64,000 bases of DNA from Antedon bifida (taxonomy: Eukaryota; Echinodermata; Crinoidea; Comatulida; Antedonidae). This document shows, one piece after another, positions 1-10,393 of the stretch. Below the pieces are notes generated by a model that was given only the letters and a program-made list of their open reading frames with translations, did not search any database and was not told where the DNA came from. Within the stretch, counting starts at the first letter, position 1; the number at the start of each line of letters is the position of its first letter. The stretch spans positions 7,812,001-7,876,000 of the forward strand of contig OY727102.1 of NCBI GenBank assembly GCA_963402885.1. The letters run 5' to 3'. Position numbers and translations under genes: made by a program.

Positions 1-555
1 TTTCTGAACATTTTGAGACCAAACTTGACTTGCTGCAGGCTACGCACGTGTAAATTAAAAAAATATAAATGTTTTTAAACATTTTCAAAATTTCGGTCGG
101 TTGGTCGGTCGGTCGGTCGGTCGGTCGGTAAACACTAACTTGAGCACGCGACTGCAGCCATCTATATGGCCTTGTTGGCTTAGAGCACACTTTTCATATC
201 TGAAATATACACATAGGTCGCGCTGATTTAAATGGTAGGGGCGGTTAAGTAAGGGTCTTCTGCACCACCTCAGTCCCATCATGGTTGGGGCTAAGGTAAG
301 AAAATGGAAACATGGATCTTTAGTTAGTACAATCGTATCAAAGTTCTCAATTCTTTAACACTAATGTTATTGATTTGTACTGTATAGGGCCTACCTTTTA
401 ATTTATGAAGAGAGAAAGTCACGTTTCTTTCTTGTTTGTGTTTAAAATTATAAGTAACCCGTTACTAGTGTGTAATAATAATCCTAATGGACATTAATGT
501 TATTTTACTTGTACAGTACTTCTTCTGTGTGTGTGTCGGGATGTATTATACTCAC
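1..555. other. Intron or flank after gene A exon 7, no exon seen
   Basis: No MAM C-terminal exon (an F-E then I-D-D-V pattern after an AG) can be read on the minus strand here. The only structure is a (GGTC)n run at about 93-129. Small open frames on both strands resemble nothing recognisable. Confidence 0.5.
93..129. repeat. (GGTC)n microsatellite
   Basis: Near-perfect GGTC tetranucleotide repeats, about nine units with one variant unit at the left. Confidence 0.9.
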
Positions 556-991
556 GGTGAAATTGCCATTTGTTTGCGGCAAATCCATCTGTATTTGTTT
601 CCATTGCTTTACGCCTGTATTTCCACGAGTATACACTTTCAAAAATGGATCAACTGGTAACGCTGTGTCTTCACCAATGGCCTGATCCATAATGTGGATG
701 TGTAAGGCTCCTTCAGGACATAAATCTCCAAGACAACGGTAGTTGAATTTCAAACAGTTAGAAACGCTATTGCTGTAAATGTATGGCGTCCGATAAGCCC
801 AACCAGACTTTTCATACGTTATTCCTAAATAATGTCCTATACAACAAAATATAGGTACAATAACAAGATTAGTATTATCTTCATGTTTATGTAAAAATCA
901 TCACCATTAGTAAAAGAAGATCACCATTAATGTCATAATAGCGATCACCATCCCAACTGCGTTATTATTTCATCATCATCATCATCATCGC

Positions 992-1028
<37 letters not shown>

Positions 1029-1313
1029 TTGAATCATCATCGTAATCATCATCATCATCATCATAATATTCTTCATCGTCATACTTCCAAATGTTTCATA
1101 TTGTGCCAAAGGTTATGTCACTGACAGATTGCATCTTACCATTTCCTCCAACAGTATGGTCATATCCTTGCTTTATTCCCCAACTTGTCTCCTTCTCATC
1201 ATAGGGACCATAGCCACAGTCATTTTCCTCAAATGTACAACCTGCGTCTTCTATGTTTATCACTTGCCACGGAACTTCGGGTTGTTTCTTTGGAGTGGGT
1301 GTCGTACTATGTT
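556..1313 (-). CDS. Gene A exons 6-7: MAM domain 3, C-terminal exon missing
   Basis: Exon 6 (1313-1140) starts with a Thr/Pro linker (HSTTPTPKKQP) and then CTFEENDCGYG and YDHTVGGNG. Exon 7 (836-556) gives GHYLGITYEKSGW, NCLKFNYRC and LPVDPFLKV, ending at a GTGAGT donor after codon F-T. In gene B the next exon follows after 110 bp. Here the left 555 bases contain no acceptor plus IDD motif, so that exon is either beyond the window or lost. Confidence 0.8.
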
Positions 1314-4274
1314 CTGTTTTCAATCAAATATGATATTATACATTGGTTATATGTTGTATGTATGCACACATGTCTAGGTTGGAGCTATAACAGATTAAGA
1401 GAATTCTTGCAACTTATAATTATATAATTGTTTTATTAAAGAATTATCCGATTGTCAAACGGTAGTATGTCTAAAGACAATACACTTGTGGGGCTATTTA
1501 TTTTCTCTAGATGAAAAGATGCCCAGAAATGTCATTGTTAGAAGTAAGAAGCACCTGTATTTTTAGGTGTTGACATTACTTATTTGATAATGTATAGTAT
1601 ATATATAGGAAGAAGGTTACACCCAGGAGACAAAAAACTGCATATTATATTGTATCTAGGAGTAGTAGTTGGAGTATCAGGTGCATTAATAAAGCAGTTA
1701 AAACTAATTTAGTACTAAGTGTACATTTAACATTCCTGGAGACATTAAAACGCATAATCAAATAACCAGGAAGGTGAGTGGTACCTCAATGGACAGAGAG
1801 TGAACTCAAATTAATGAAAGACTTGCGATAGTGAGTTAAGATAGGTGAGTGGTACCTCAATGGACAGAGAGTGAACTCAAATTAATGAAAGACTTGCGAT
1901 AGTGTGTTAAGATAGGTGAGTGGTACCTCAATGGACAGAGAGTGAACTCAAATTAATGAAAGACTTGCGATAGTGAGTTAAGATAGGTGAGTGGAACCTC
2001 AATGGACAGAGAGTGAACTCAAATTAATGAAAGACTTGCGATAGTGTGTTAAGATAGGTGAGTGGTATCTCAATGGACAGAGAGTGAACTCAAATTAATG
2101 AAAGACTTGCGATAGTGTGTTAAGATAGGTGAGTGGTACCTCAATGGACAGAGAGTGAACTCAAATTAATGAAAGACTTGCGATAGTGAGTTAAGATAGG
2201 TGAGTGGTATCTCAATGGACAGAGAGTGAACTCAAATTAATGAAAGACTTGCGATAGTGAGTTAAGATAGGTGAGTGGTACCTAAATGGACAGAGAGTGA
2301 ACTCAAATTAATGAAAGGCTTGTGAGTTAAGATAGGTGAGTGGTACTTCAATGGACAGAGAGTGAACTAAAATTAATGAAAGGCTTGCGATAGTGAGTTA
2401 AGATATATCTAGTAAATCGCTGTGATTTATCTTAGGTTTATCAAAGAATTCAGAGATTCCGTCATTGGTCTGGAAAGGATTTTTTAGAATTATAAACATT
2501 AAACTTACCACAAACTCCACTAAAAACTTCAACGTCATCAATGCAGAATGCACCTTGACTCGCATATTCCCCACGAATTGCTTCAAAGATCAGTCGAAAT
2601 GAATCATCAGTGTTTGTTAGTTGAAAACTACCTTTGCGCCACAACGCTGGTAGATAATTGAAGTCGCCCGGAAAGTTCCACATGATATCTGTTTTGTTAC
2701 TTTGCTCTAAAAGCACAAACATTTCACCTTTTGAACGATATACGTAGTACCAAAAAAACACACAATAGTCGTCTGCAGTTTTGTTATGAATTGGTGATAC
2801 AACTATAGCTCTCTGACCTGTAGAGCGTGGAGTAGTATCTGGGTCTACACACAAATAATGTCCTATGTGGAAAAACAATCATTTGTAAACATAATTAAGA
2901 CTTTTCTATAAAATAAAAATGGTAAGGTAAGATAATGCTGTCTCTATACATCCTCTTTTAAAATTATTGTTGTCGATATTGACGTACCGTAGTCAAATCC
3001 AAGTGTATGGTCTTCATCTGGTCCATCTCTATACCCCCCTTTTTCTGCCTGCTGTCGTATCCATTCAACATCAGCAGTAGGGTCTGTTTTGTATCCACAG
3101 CTGTTGTATTCAAATGTGCAGGATATGTTAGGCTTTTCAGAATCTGAAATACGATCATGTAACAGTCACTTTCTGATACTACTATTACTAGATGGAAATG
3201 AATATTTTAACTAAACTGATTTTATACAAAATTTACTTACATATTCCCAAACATCTTCCATCTGTCAGGACAATATCATCAATTGATATTGAGCTATCGG
3301 TGGGTTGCTTAGCTTCAATAATAGCCTTAAAGAACAAACAGACATAACACTATTCGTTATTAAATTGTTTATTATATATGTATACATTATATTGTTTATA
3401 CTTATTTATTTAGAGAGATTTTACCTAATTACAAACATTACAAATTCGTATTATTATTACCTTATAGTTTGTACTACTTGTTAGATCCAACTCAATTGGT
3501 CGCCAATCATTTCCAAAATCACCTCTAACCTTCCAAATTGGCTCATCATAGATAGTACTGTCATTTTGTTGATATATACGAAGGGAACCGTCATCATAAC
3601 GGGTGTGATCGAACATATTATACCAAAAAGTCAAGCATTTTGGCCCACCGTCAACTACTTCTATTAGAAGCCGTGCAGTTCCACGTCCATGGACAGACAT
3701 AAAGAAACCTATAGAAACAACAGAAACATGTAGGCCATTTATTTTGTTTGAAAAACACATAATAATTGTGATAAATAGCCCATTTGCAGTTTTCACATTC
3801 CAGTACAACGTGGTATAATTATTAGATACTAGTAAGTTAGAATAGTCTTTGGTATGATTTAATCCCAGTAGTTTATATTATCAATATGTTTGGATCTTAC
3901 AGACATTGCATGTTTAAACGTTTTTTAATGAAATATTTCTACATAAACTAGCCAAAATACTTATCTTGAGAAACATACACATACAAGCATATTAAATCAT
4001 CAGGTATACAACTATGCATTATTTTATATACAGTAATAAACTGGTGTGTTTTTTTTTAAGAAGCTGCGTTCTTACCTGAATTATTACCGTAAGTATGATC
4101 AACAAAACCTGCAGAATCCCCTGACCATCTTATCCAACGGGCAGTCGTCCCGTGGTCTTTCTGTATGGTGCACGTGTCTTCCTCAAAGCTGCAGTCTATA
4201 TCTGTGGAACAATGTACACTTGATCTACTCACTAAAGTAGAAATTATTAACAGAAGAAATATATGTGTGGTCAT
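556..4274 (-). CDS. Gene A: MAM-domain cell-surface protein, 5' part (3' end lies left of the window)
   Basis: Seven coding exons, in transcript order: 4274-4076, 3708-3461, 3325-3241, 3143-2988, 2862-2509, 1313-1140, 836-556. All have AG/GT borders and the phase closes (499 codons). The start is the ATG at 4274, which begins MTTHIFLLLIISTLVS, a signal peptide. An upstream in-frame codon would add about nine residues before the hydrophobic core; gene B has no such extension. Three MAM domains follow; the third lacks its C-terminal exon. Exon sizes and phases match gene B one for one (for example 85, 156 and 354 nt in both), so A and B are tandem duplicates. MAM domains are extracellular disulphide-bonded adhesion and oligomerisation modules. 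B ends in a transmembrane helix and A probably does too (inference). The remaining exons were not found in 1-555. Confidence 0.85.
969..1063. repeat. (ATC)n microsatellite in gene A intron 6
   Basis: About thirty ATC/CAT triplets with a few substitutions, between exons 6 and 7 of gene A. Long frames through it are a repeat artefact. Confidence 0.95.
1772..2403. repeat. 71-bp minisatellite, about 9 copies, gene A intron 5
   Basis: Copies begin at 1772, 1843, 1914, 1985, 2056, 2127, 2198, 2269 and 2334. Units are 71 bp except one shortened to 65 bp. Substitutions are few, so the array is young. On the plus strand each unit starts with AGGTGAGTGG, a splice-donor-like string, but the host gene is on the other strand. 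I found no counterpart in the matching intron of gene B. Confidence 0.95.
2509..3143 (-). CDS. Gene A exons 4-5: MAM domain 2
   Basis: Exon 4 (3143-2988) encodes CTFEYNSCGYKT and EDHTLGFDYG. Exon 5 (2862-2509) encodes the core (YCVFFWYYV) and the terminal FCIDDVEVFSGVC together, so the usual phase-0 intron between core and C-terminal parts is missing. Gene B has the same fusion, so it predates the A/B duplication. A 71-bp minisatellite lies in the intron after this domain. Confidence 0.85.
3241..4274 (-). CDS. Gene A exons 1-3: signal peptide and MAM domain 1
   Basis: Exon 1 (4274-4076) carries the signal peptide and the MAM N-part, with CSFEEDTC and DHTYGNNSG. Exon 2 (3708-3461) carries the core with KCLTFWYNMF and the W..G..W strand (EPIWKVRGDFGNDWR). 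Exon 3 (3325-3241) carries the terminal ISIDDIVLTDGRC. The four MAM cysteines are present. An RGD tripeptide occurs just before the conserved tryptophan. Intron phases are 1, 0, then 1 at the domain exit. Confidence 0.85.
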
Positions 4275-4822
4275 CTTTGACTCCTTAGTATGTACAGGCA
4301 TAGTACATCAGCATGGTTATTTATCTGTTATCGGTATTATTAAAATAATGTATATTATAATACCGCGGGGCCGGTAGTATCATGTTTTCTTTGAATAACA
4401 TTTAGGAATGTTTTCAAGAAAATGTTTTAGTGACAATACACATATACGTCTGGGAATATTTCCGCACTTTAATAACTTCTTGTGGTTGCATGACAGCAGC
4501 TGATATCTTTAAATCTAAATCTACAATGCGCTAACATCCTTATTATCTTTCTTTCTATTACTGTAGGCCTAAGGTTATTGACCAACCTGCAAAAAAGGTT
4601 CAATTGTTGTCGGCTACAAAATAACAAATAATAAATTAAAATGTTTTTTATTCTTGTTTATCATTATTTTAACTTAAGGCGATCTCACTATTTTTATACC
4701 GAGCATAATGCTTCCTTTCTTTCAGCTCAGTGTTTTTTTTTATTAAAATCGTTAAAGTTATTATTATGAATATACACTCCAAGGTATATTCTTGAACTTA
4801 TTCTTTATTGATTATGGTTACA

Positions 4823-4889
4823 GCGAGTCAAATTGCCGAGCGGCAGGGGCGCCGTTTACCGTACCTAAAGAGCCAACAATAACGGCATG
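4823..4889 (+). repeat. tRNA-derived SINE, left piece (interrupted)
   Basis: The sequence contains a box-A-like GCCGAGCGGC. It continues at 9287 with a box-B-like GGTTCGAGGCC after removal of the 4.4-kb element between them and one copy of ATG. It matches the order of motifs in the SINE at 54688. Confidence 0.6.
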
Positions 4890-5904
4890 TAGACTAGGCT
4901 ATGAATGAGGTAGGTGCCACCCGGAGAGGTAGAAATTCTCATATGACTTTTCTAGACCAGTTTTTTCTGGGGAATCCAAATATATTGGGTAAACGGGCTG
5001 TAACCTGAGAACTTTCGCGTGAGGGCGCTTTTTTCAAAATGGCTACCAGTTACAGTAGGCTATGATATCTTGGCAACCACTGGTCATAGAGAGTTGATTT
5101 TTGTGTCAAATTGTTCGGAATGTACATGTTCCTATTTGATTTAATAGAACATTTTGTCCGAAAATGGCCGGAAATACCTATATTGACCTTTGACCCAATA
5201 TCTAACAGATATCATATCTCCGTAACTACTCGACACAGAAAGTTGTAATTGGTGTCAAACTCTCCAGAATATAGATGTTTATATTCAAACTAATAGAACA
5301 TTATCTGTAAAAATGACCGGAAATAACGTTACTGACCTTTGACCCAAAATGCAATTTCTCCTATCTGATCACGTTAATCCTGTCAATTAATTCATTTTGT
5401 GCCAATTGGAGGTTGACATTCTCATATTATTTTCTGGACCAGTTTTTCATGTGCAATCCGAATATATGAGATAAATAAGCCATAACAAGGCCAAGAATTT
5501 AATTATTTTACTACATACATGCTTCCCTTTAGTGTTTCAGTCTGTATGTCGTGTATTAATCTTCAAGATCGCTCACATCACTGCAATCTGAAAAGTCTTC
5601 CTGGACATCCGTGGGCATCACTGTCTCAATCCATTTAGGCTCCATTTGTTCGTTCCATCCATTGTGTGTACTGTTGTTGACAAAATCATTGACGTCTGCT
5701 GATTGCCATTCTTTAGTAATGAAGTTTGCTCTAAGTATATGAAACTCAAGGGTCTGCTGACATGGTGGCAGTAATGATATATCTGTAATCTTGTTGTGTC
5801 TGGAAAACTTTCTGTTGAAGATAGCATATCTTGCTTGATTTACACTTTTCCCCTTCACTCCATACAATAGTGAAACATACTCTTCAAGTTCCTCATACAA
5901 CTCT

Positions 5905-6081
5905 GGGGACCCCTTTGGAAACAAGCCTCTGGGCTTAAAGGGCCATCCCCTGCTTTCCATGCTTTTTTCTTGTTTTATAGTCTTGTATTTTTATATTTAA
6001 TGTTTCTCTTTTTATTTCATTTACATTATACTGTTTTATAAATTTGTACTGTATTTGGAAAGCAATAAATATTACTTACTT
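5905..6081 (+). mobile_element. CR1-like LINE 3' end inserted in the transposon gene
   Basis: 177 bp absent from the right copy. It starts GGGGACCCCTTTGGAAACAA and ends with AATAAATATTACTTACTT, typical of CR1-type 3' ends. The target duplication is ACTCT at 5900-5904 and 6082-6086. It interrupts the coding frame between the SKE and LYEEL positions. Confidence 0.75.
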
Positions 6082-6732
6082 ACTCTTTTGATGGAACATC
6101 TGACACTCCAAGGTTGCAGAATGTGTCAACAAATTTTTCTTTTGATTCCAGAAGCTTCCAGCAGGTACGTTTTCCTTTCCGAAAGAAAGCGGAGTTATAA
6201 ACGTTACCTGTGAAAGCATGGAATCCAATAAGGGATGATTTCTGCGCTTTTGTTAAATCAATGTCACTCAATTTCAGTACCTTTCGGTATTTCCCAGTGT
6301 TTGTATCAATAATTACCCTCTGCCCATCATCTATGAAATGAGATAGTGCAATGACTTGAATATCAATGTCTCCAGAATGGGAACGAATTATTGCTACGCC
6401 TTGATTATTATTTGTTAAAGCATGCTTTGCATGCAGGATGACTTTCGTGTCGGCTTCTTCTTGGCTACTATTAAGCTCCGGAACCAATAAAACATCTCAG
6501 TTAGTAACGTAGATGCATTCTTTGTACGATGAAAAGTAGATAACATCACTCCTCATATCTGTTAGAATGCTTTCTTTCTTTGACACTAGTACACAGCGAA
6601 TAAGCTCAATCAATCTGGTCTTGTTCTCGCCGTTGGCAAGGAAATTGTTGAAATCAATGGGCAACTTTGATATTGTTGAGCTTACAATTACTTTTGGTGC
6701 AATACCGCGTCTGTTTCTCTCAATATACTTAA

Positions 6733-7359
6733 AGACCCCTTCCCTGCAATTTTGAACGTTTTTTGGAAAATAATACATATATATCACTTTAAAAACATTA
6801 AACCATGTCATTCCTTGTCTTAAATGTACGTTTTATGGTAAATTATGATAAAAAGTGAGAAACAATGCACTACCTAAGTAGCTCGCGGCGATCGACCTCT
6901 CGTGGACGGTCTTAGGCCTAGCCTAGCTAGGCTTAGTTTTGTAGGCCTAGCTGGTAAACATCGGTAACGTACGAACATCGTACGCTAGCTATATACCTAG
7001 CCTGACGTTGTATAGTTGCTGCATTAATTGTCTTTCTATTTTTGCCAGACTCCGTTGATACAAATTGAGGGAAAACCCGGTATTTTCGCTGAAAAGTTAG
7101 GAGTCTTCCATTTGTTTTGGCCTCACGATCGATCGAAAAGTGGGCGAATTACAGGTGAAAAACAAAAATATCAATCCGCGCGCAATGCATTTTGGGATTT
7201 ATAGCGGGCCGCTATAATTATTAGAATCGACTTATTTTTCACATTTTTAACCGTTTAAAGACGAAAAAAGTTATCGCAATAGGACCATATAGTATTATTT
7301 TTACATTAAATATAGTTTGTGATCTTAAATTAGATCTAAAAAACGTAGGGAAGGGGGCT
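6733..7359 (+). mobile_element. TTAA-flanked MITE, copy 1
   Basis: 627 bp with terminal inverted repeat AGACCCCTTCCCT and AGGGAAGGGGGCT, flanked by TTAA at 6729-6732 and 7360-7363. Removing it with one TTAA restores the host transposon frame (PKSIK then YIERNRRG), which fixes the boundaries. It contains palindromic GCGGGCCGC and repeated TAGGCCTA motifs. TTAA targets are known for piggyBac and Kolobok; which one applies is undecided. Confidence 0.8.
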
Positions 7360-7654
7360 TTAATGCTTTTTGGCAAGTATGCATCGGTAACAATATCAAC
7401 ACGCTTGTATCCTTTAGGGATGCTGTTGAAAACCTTTGCTGCAAGATCCTCGTACGTATCAGGGTAAGATGTAAATGTTCTGATTAATGCCATCAAGTCA
7501 ACAACATAGGCAATGACAGTAGCCTTTGCTGGCAGTGCTCGACCAGGATCCATAACACAATCTCACTTTATTTTCGAATAGTGGGAAGAAACTCGAAATC
7601 AAGGCAAATGGGAAAGTAAAAGTAATATAAGCTAATCGGGATGTTTTAGGAAAG

Positions 7655-8616
7655 CTTCTTGCCACCTCAACAAAGCATGGTAGAAAAATTGACTTTAAGA
7701 AAGCCTTTGAGTATCCACTTACCCCTGTCCCGCTAAGCCTGGCTAATGCAGATGGGACAAGACGAACAACTCAGAAAAGTGTCCTAATGGAAATTCTCAT
7801 CGAAAGTTCAACAGATGTTATGGATCCTGGTCGAGCAATGCCAGCAAAGGCTACTGTCATTGCCTATGTTGACTTGTAGCAAAGGTTTTCAACAGCATCC
7901 CTTTACATGCTTTAACAAATAACAATCAAGGCGTAGCAATAATTCGTTCCCATTCTGGAGACATTGATATTCCAGTCATTGCACTATCTCATTTCATAGA
8001 TGATGGGCAGAGGGTAATTATTGATACAAACACTGGGAAATACCGAAAGGTACTGAAATTGAGTGACATTGATTTAACAAAAGCGCAGAAATCATCCCTT
8101 ATTGGATTCCATGCTTTCACAGGTAACGATTATAACTCCGCTTTCTTTCGGAAAGGAAAACGTAACTGCTGGAAGCTTCTGGAATCAAAAGCAAAATTTG
8201 TTGACACATTCTGCAACCTTGGAGTGTCAGATGTTCCATCAAAAGAGTTGTATGAGGAACTTGAAGAGTATGTTTCACTATTGTATGGAGTGAAGGGAAA
8301 AAGTGTAAATCAAGCAAGATATGATATCTTCAACAGAAAGTTTTCCAGACACAACAAGATTACAGATATATCATTACTGCCACCATGTCAGCAGACCCTT
8401 GAGTTTCATATACTTAGAGCAAACTTCATTACTAAAGAATGGCAATCAGCAGACGTCAATGATTTTGTCAACAACAGTACACACAATGGATGGAACGAAC
8501 AAATGGAGCCTAAATGGATTGAGACAGTGATGCCCATGGATGTCCAGGAACTGTTTACACATAATGAATATGAAGACTTTTCAGATTGCAGTAATGTGAG
8601 CAATCTTGAAGATTAA
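7655..8616 (+). pseudogene. Broken XPG-like transposon nuclease, right copy
   Basis: An upstream block (about 7655-7880) reads FEYPLTPVPLSLANADG, then MDPGRAMPAKATVIAYV, and hits TAG. Two internal deletions remove the middle of the protein, including the N-terminal acidic motif and EEADTK. The frame then stays open from about 7909 to 8616, with SGDIDIPVIAL, GFHAFTGND and the full C-terminus ending NVSNLED. It is nearly identical to the left copy where they overlap, but keeps TGND and a longer acidic tail with an extra LFTHNEYE segment. Confidence 0.7.
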
Positions 8617-9286
8617 TACACGACATACAGACTGAAACACTAAAGGGAAGCATGTATGTAGTAAAATAATTAAATTCTTGGCCTTGTTATGGCTTATTTA
8701 TCTCATATATTCGGATTGCACATGAAAAATTGGTCCAGAAAATAATATGAGAATGTCAACCTCCAATTGGCACAAAATGAATTAATTGACAAGATTAACG
8801 TGATCAGATAGGAGAAATGTCTTGCATTTTGGGTCAAAGGTCAGTAACGTTATTTCCGGTCATTTTTACAGATAAAGTTCTATTAGTTTGAATATAAACA
8901 TCTAAATTCTGGAGAGTTTGACACCAATTACAACTTTCTGTGTCGAGTAGTTACGGAGATATGATATCTGTTAGATATTGGGTCAAAGGTCAATATAGGT
9001 ATTTCCGGCCATTTTCGGACAAAATGTTCTATTACATCAAATAGGAACATGTACATTCCGAACAATTTGACACCAAAATCAACTCTCTATGACCAGTGGT
9101 TGCCAAGATATTATAGTCTACTGTAACTGGCAGCCATTTTGAAAAAAGCGCCCTCACGCGAAAGTTCTCAGGTTACAGCCCGTTTACCCAATATATTTGG
9201 ATTCCCCAGAAAAAACTGGTCTAGAAAAGTCATATGAGAATTTCTACCTCTCCGGGTGGCACCTACCTCATTCATAGCCTAGTCTA

Positions 9287-9345
9287 ATGGGTTCGAGGCC
9301 GTAACGCTCCTAGTTCTGGTGATGGTGGTCTTTTGCAGATAAATA
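9287..9345 (+). repeat. tRNA-derived SINE, right piece
   Basis: Begins with the duplicated ATG, then GGTTCGAGGCC (box-B-like) and CTAGTTCTGGTGATGG, matching the SINE at 54688. Its tail appears to resume at 9922 after another insertion. Confidence 0.6.
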
Positions 9346-9689
9346 CTATATTTATTATTATTTTATTTTCAATCTTTTGACAATCAGAAACAAAAAACGG
9401 TGCTGTCGAGGTAACGCAAAAGTTTAAAGAACTGTCATTAAAAGATGTGCTTAACCAAACCCACGTCAACAAAACATCAAAACAAAATAAAACATAACAA
9501 CAACAAATAAAATACTGTGCACAAATAACATTAGAGATGGATTATAAAAATAGATGCTTATACAATAAAAAAAAAGGATTATTGTACATTAGAGATTGAT
9601 TTATAAAAATAGATTATTGTACAATCGTCATTATATTTACAAAAATGTGTATAAAAATAGACTTTGAAGTCGAAAAAAATCTAGAACAA

Positions 9690-9938
9690 TTAAACATACT
9701 TAACATAAACTTGTTTTAAACTGGCTTTAAACTTATGGAAAGGCTCTTCAATGAGAAAATTACGGATCCCCACATCGAGTACAGAAAATGCCTTTGAAAA
9801 ACTAATAACTCCGGAATATTTGTACGCATCAGTCCTAGCGATACCGTGATGAAACGTAAGGACATCTTGATGCCTCTTGTTAATAACAAAAGATTCAATA
9901 AAATTGCTCATAAACAGTACAGTAGGTCCAGTGTACAC
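9690..9938 (-). pseudogene. Possible LINE reverse transcriptase C-terminal remnant
   Basis: An 82-codon frame contains YKYSGVISFSK and IRNFLIEEPFHKFKASLKQ. This layout resembles the C-terminal region of non-LTR polyproteins (Y-S-G, then W-N-L-P-like, then F-K-x-x-L-K). The W-N-x-L-P core is not preserved and no RT core is present. It lies where the SINE is interrupted. Assignment is tentative. Confidence 0.35.
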
Positions 9939-9980
9939 AGTTTACATGTGTGCACCAGTTCATCATCCGGGACGAGTAGG
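9922..9980 (+). repeat. SINE tail fragment
   Basis: Shares GTAGGTCCAGTGTACAC, a GTGTGCAC element and GACGAGTAGG in the same order as the SINE at 54688. Confidence 0.5.
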
Positions 9981-10285
9981 TCAATATGAAAGTCAATGAA
10001 TCGATATCTCTATCATTTTTAACAACAAAATCATTTAGTCATTAGTTTAGAGGAACGAATTTTGTTAATTATTATTTTATATGCGAAACATATATTGTAT
10101 TTTTTTCGTAACCTCGACTGTCATACGTTACTAAATACTACACATTTTTGGAACTGGTGATAATGCTACAAACGCTTCCCTGACTTAACAAAAAAATGTC
10201 TTAATTTTCTTTTAGTATAGGGAACAACGCAAAACGAACCAACCAGCCTTCTAGCCAATGTTAAGACTAAGGTTACAGTGGTTAT

Positions 10286-10368
10286 AGTACCATCCAGAAA
10301 ACACCTACTCTTCATCGCAGAAAAACTGTGTTTCTGCGATTAAGGATACATGTTTTCTAGATGGTACT
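10286..10368. repeat. Nested hairpin
   Basis: AGTACCATCCAGAAAACA pairs with the end of the segment (TGTTTTCTAGATGGTACT). Inside it, CGCAGAAA and TTTCTGCG form a second stem around AACTGTG. It could be a tiny foldback MITE. Confidence 0.6.
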
Positions 10369-10393
10369 GTATGTTAAAAGTGGGATGTTCTAA

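Larger units (their letters stand above)
5556..7553 (-). pseudogene. Broken XPG-like transposon nuclease, left copy
   Basis: The frame runs 7553-7360, is interrupted by a TTAA MITE, and resumes 6728-6086, then 5904-5556 after a LINE insertion. Motifs: VDIVTDAY and an Arg-rich stretch resembling the XPG N-region, SQEEADTKVILHA (acidic helix), SGDIDIQVIAL (D-x-D), and GFHAFTG followed by N-V where the right copy has N-D. The C-terminal part contains CQQTLEFHILRANF. Damage: an in-frame TGA at 6497-6499, the two insertions, and Asp to Val in the TGxD motif. The family is common as unannotated repeat-borne proteins in marine invertebrates (from memory). The extreme N-terminal part seen in the right copy is not seen here. 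Confidence 0.7.
4890..9286. mobile_element. Head-to-head double copy of an XPG-nuclease (Academ-like) DNA transposon
   Basis: The ends are perfect inverted copies for at least 80 bp, starting TAGACTAGGCTATG, and near-identical inverted arms continue for over 1 kb into coding sequence. The flanks carry a 3-bp duplication ATG (4887-4889 and 9287-9289), and removing the element rejoins a SINE. The left half codes on the minus strand and the right half on the plus strand, meeting 5' to 5' near 7553-7655. The protein has an XPG/FEN1-like pattern. Academ elements are known for an XPG nuclease and 3-4-bp target duplications; the assignment here is inference. Confidence 0.75.

Noticed and set aside
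969-1063. CRISPR-like or regulatory array
   Set aside because: Simple ATC microsatellite with no spacers. The window is eukaryotic.
7239-7359. Continuation of the transposase frame after SIK
   Set aside because: The sequence from 7359 leftwards is the TTAA MITE, so the extra residues are read-through of an insertion.
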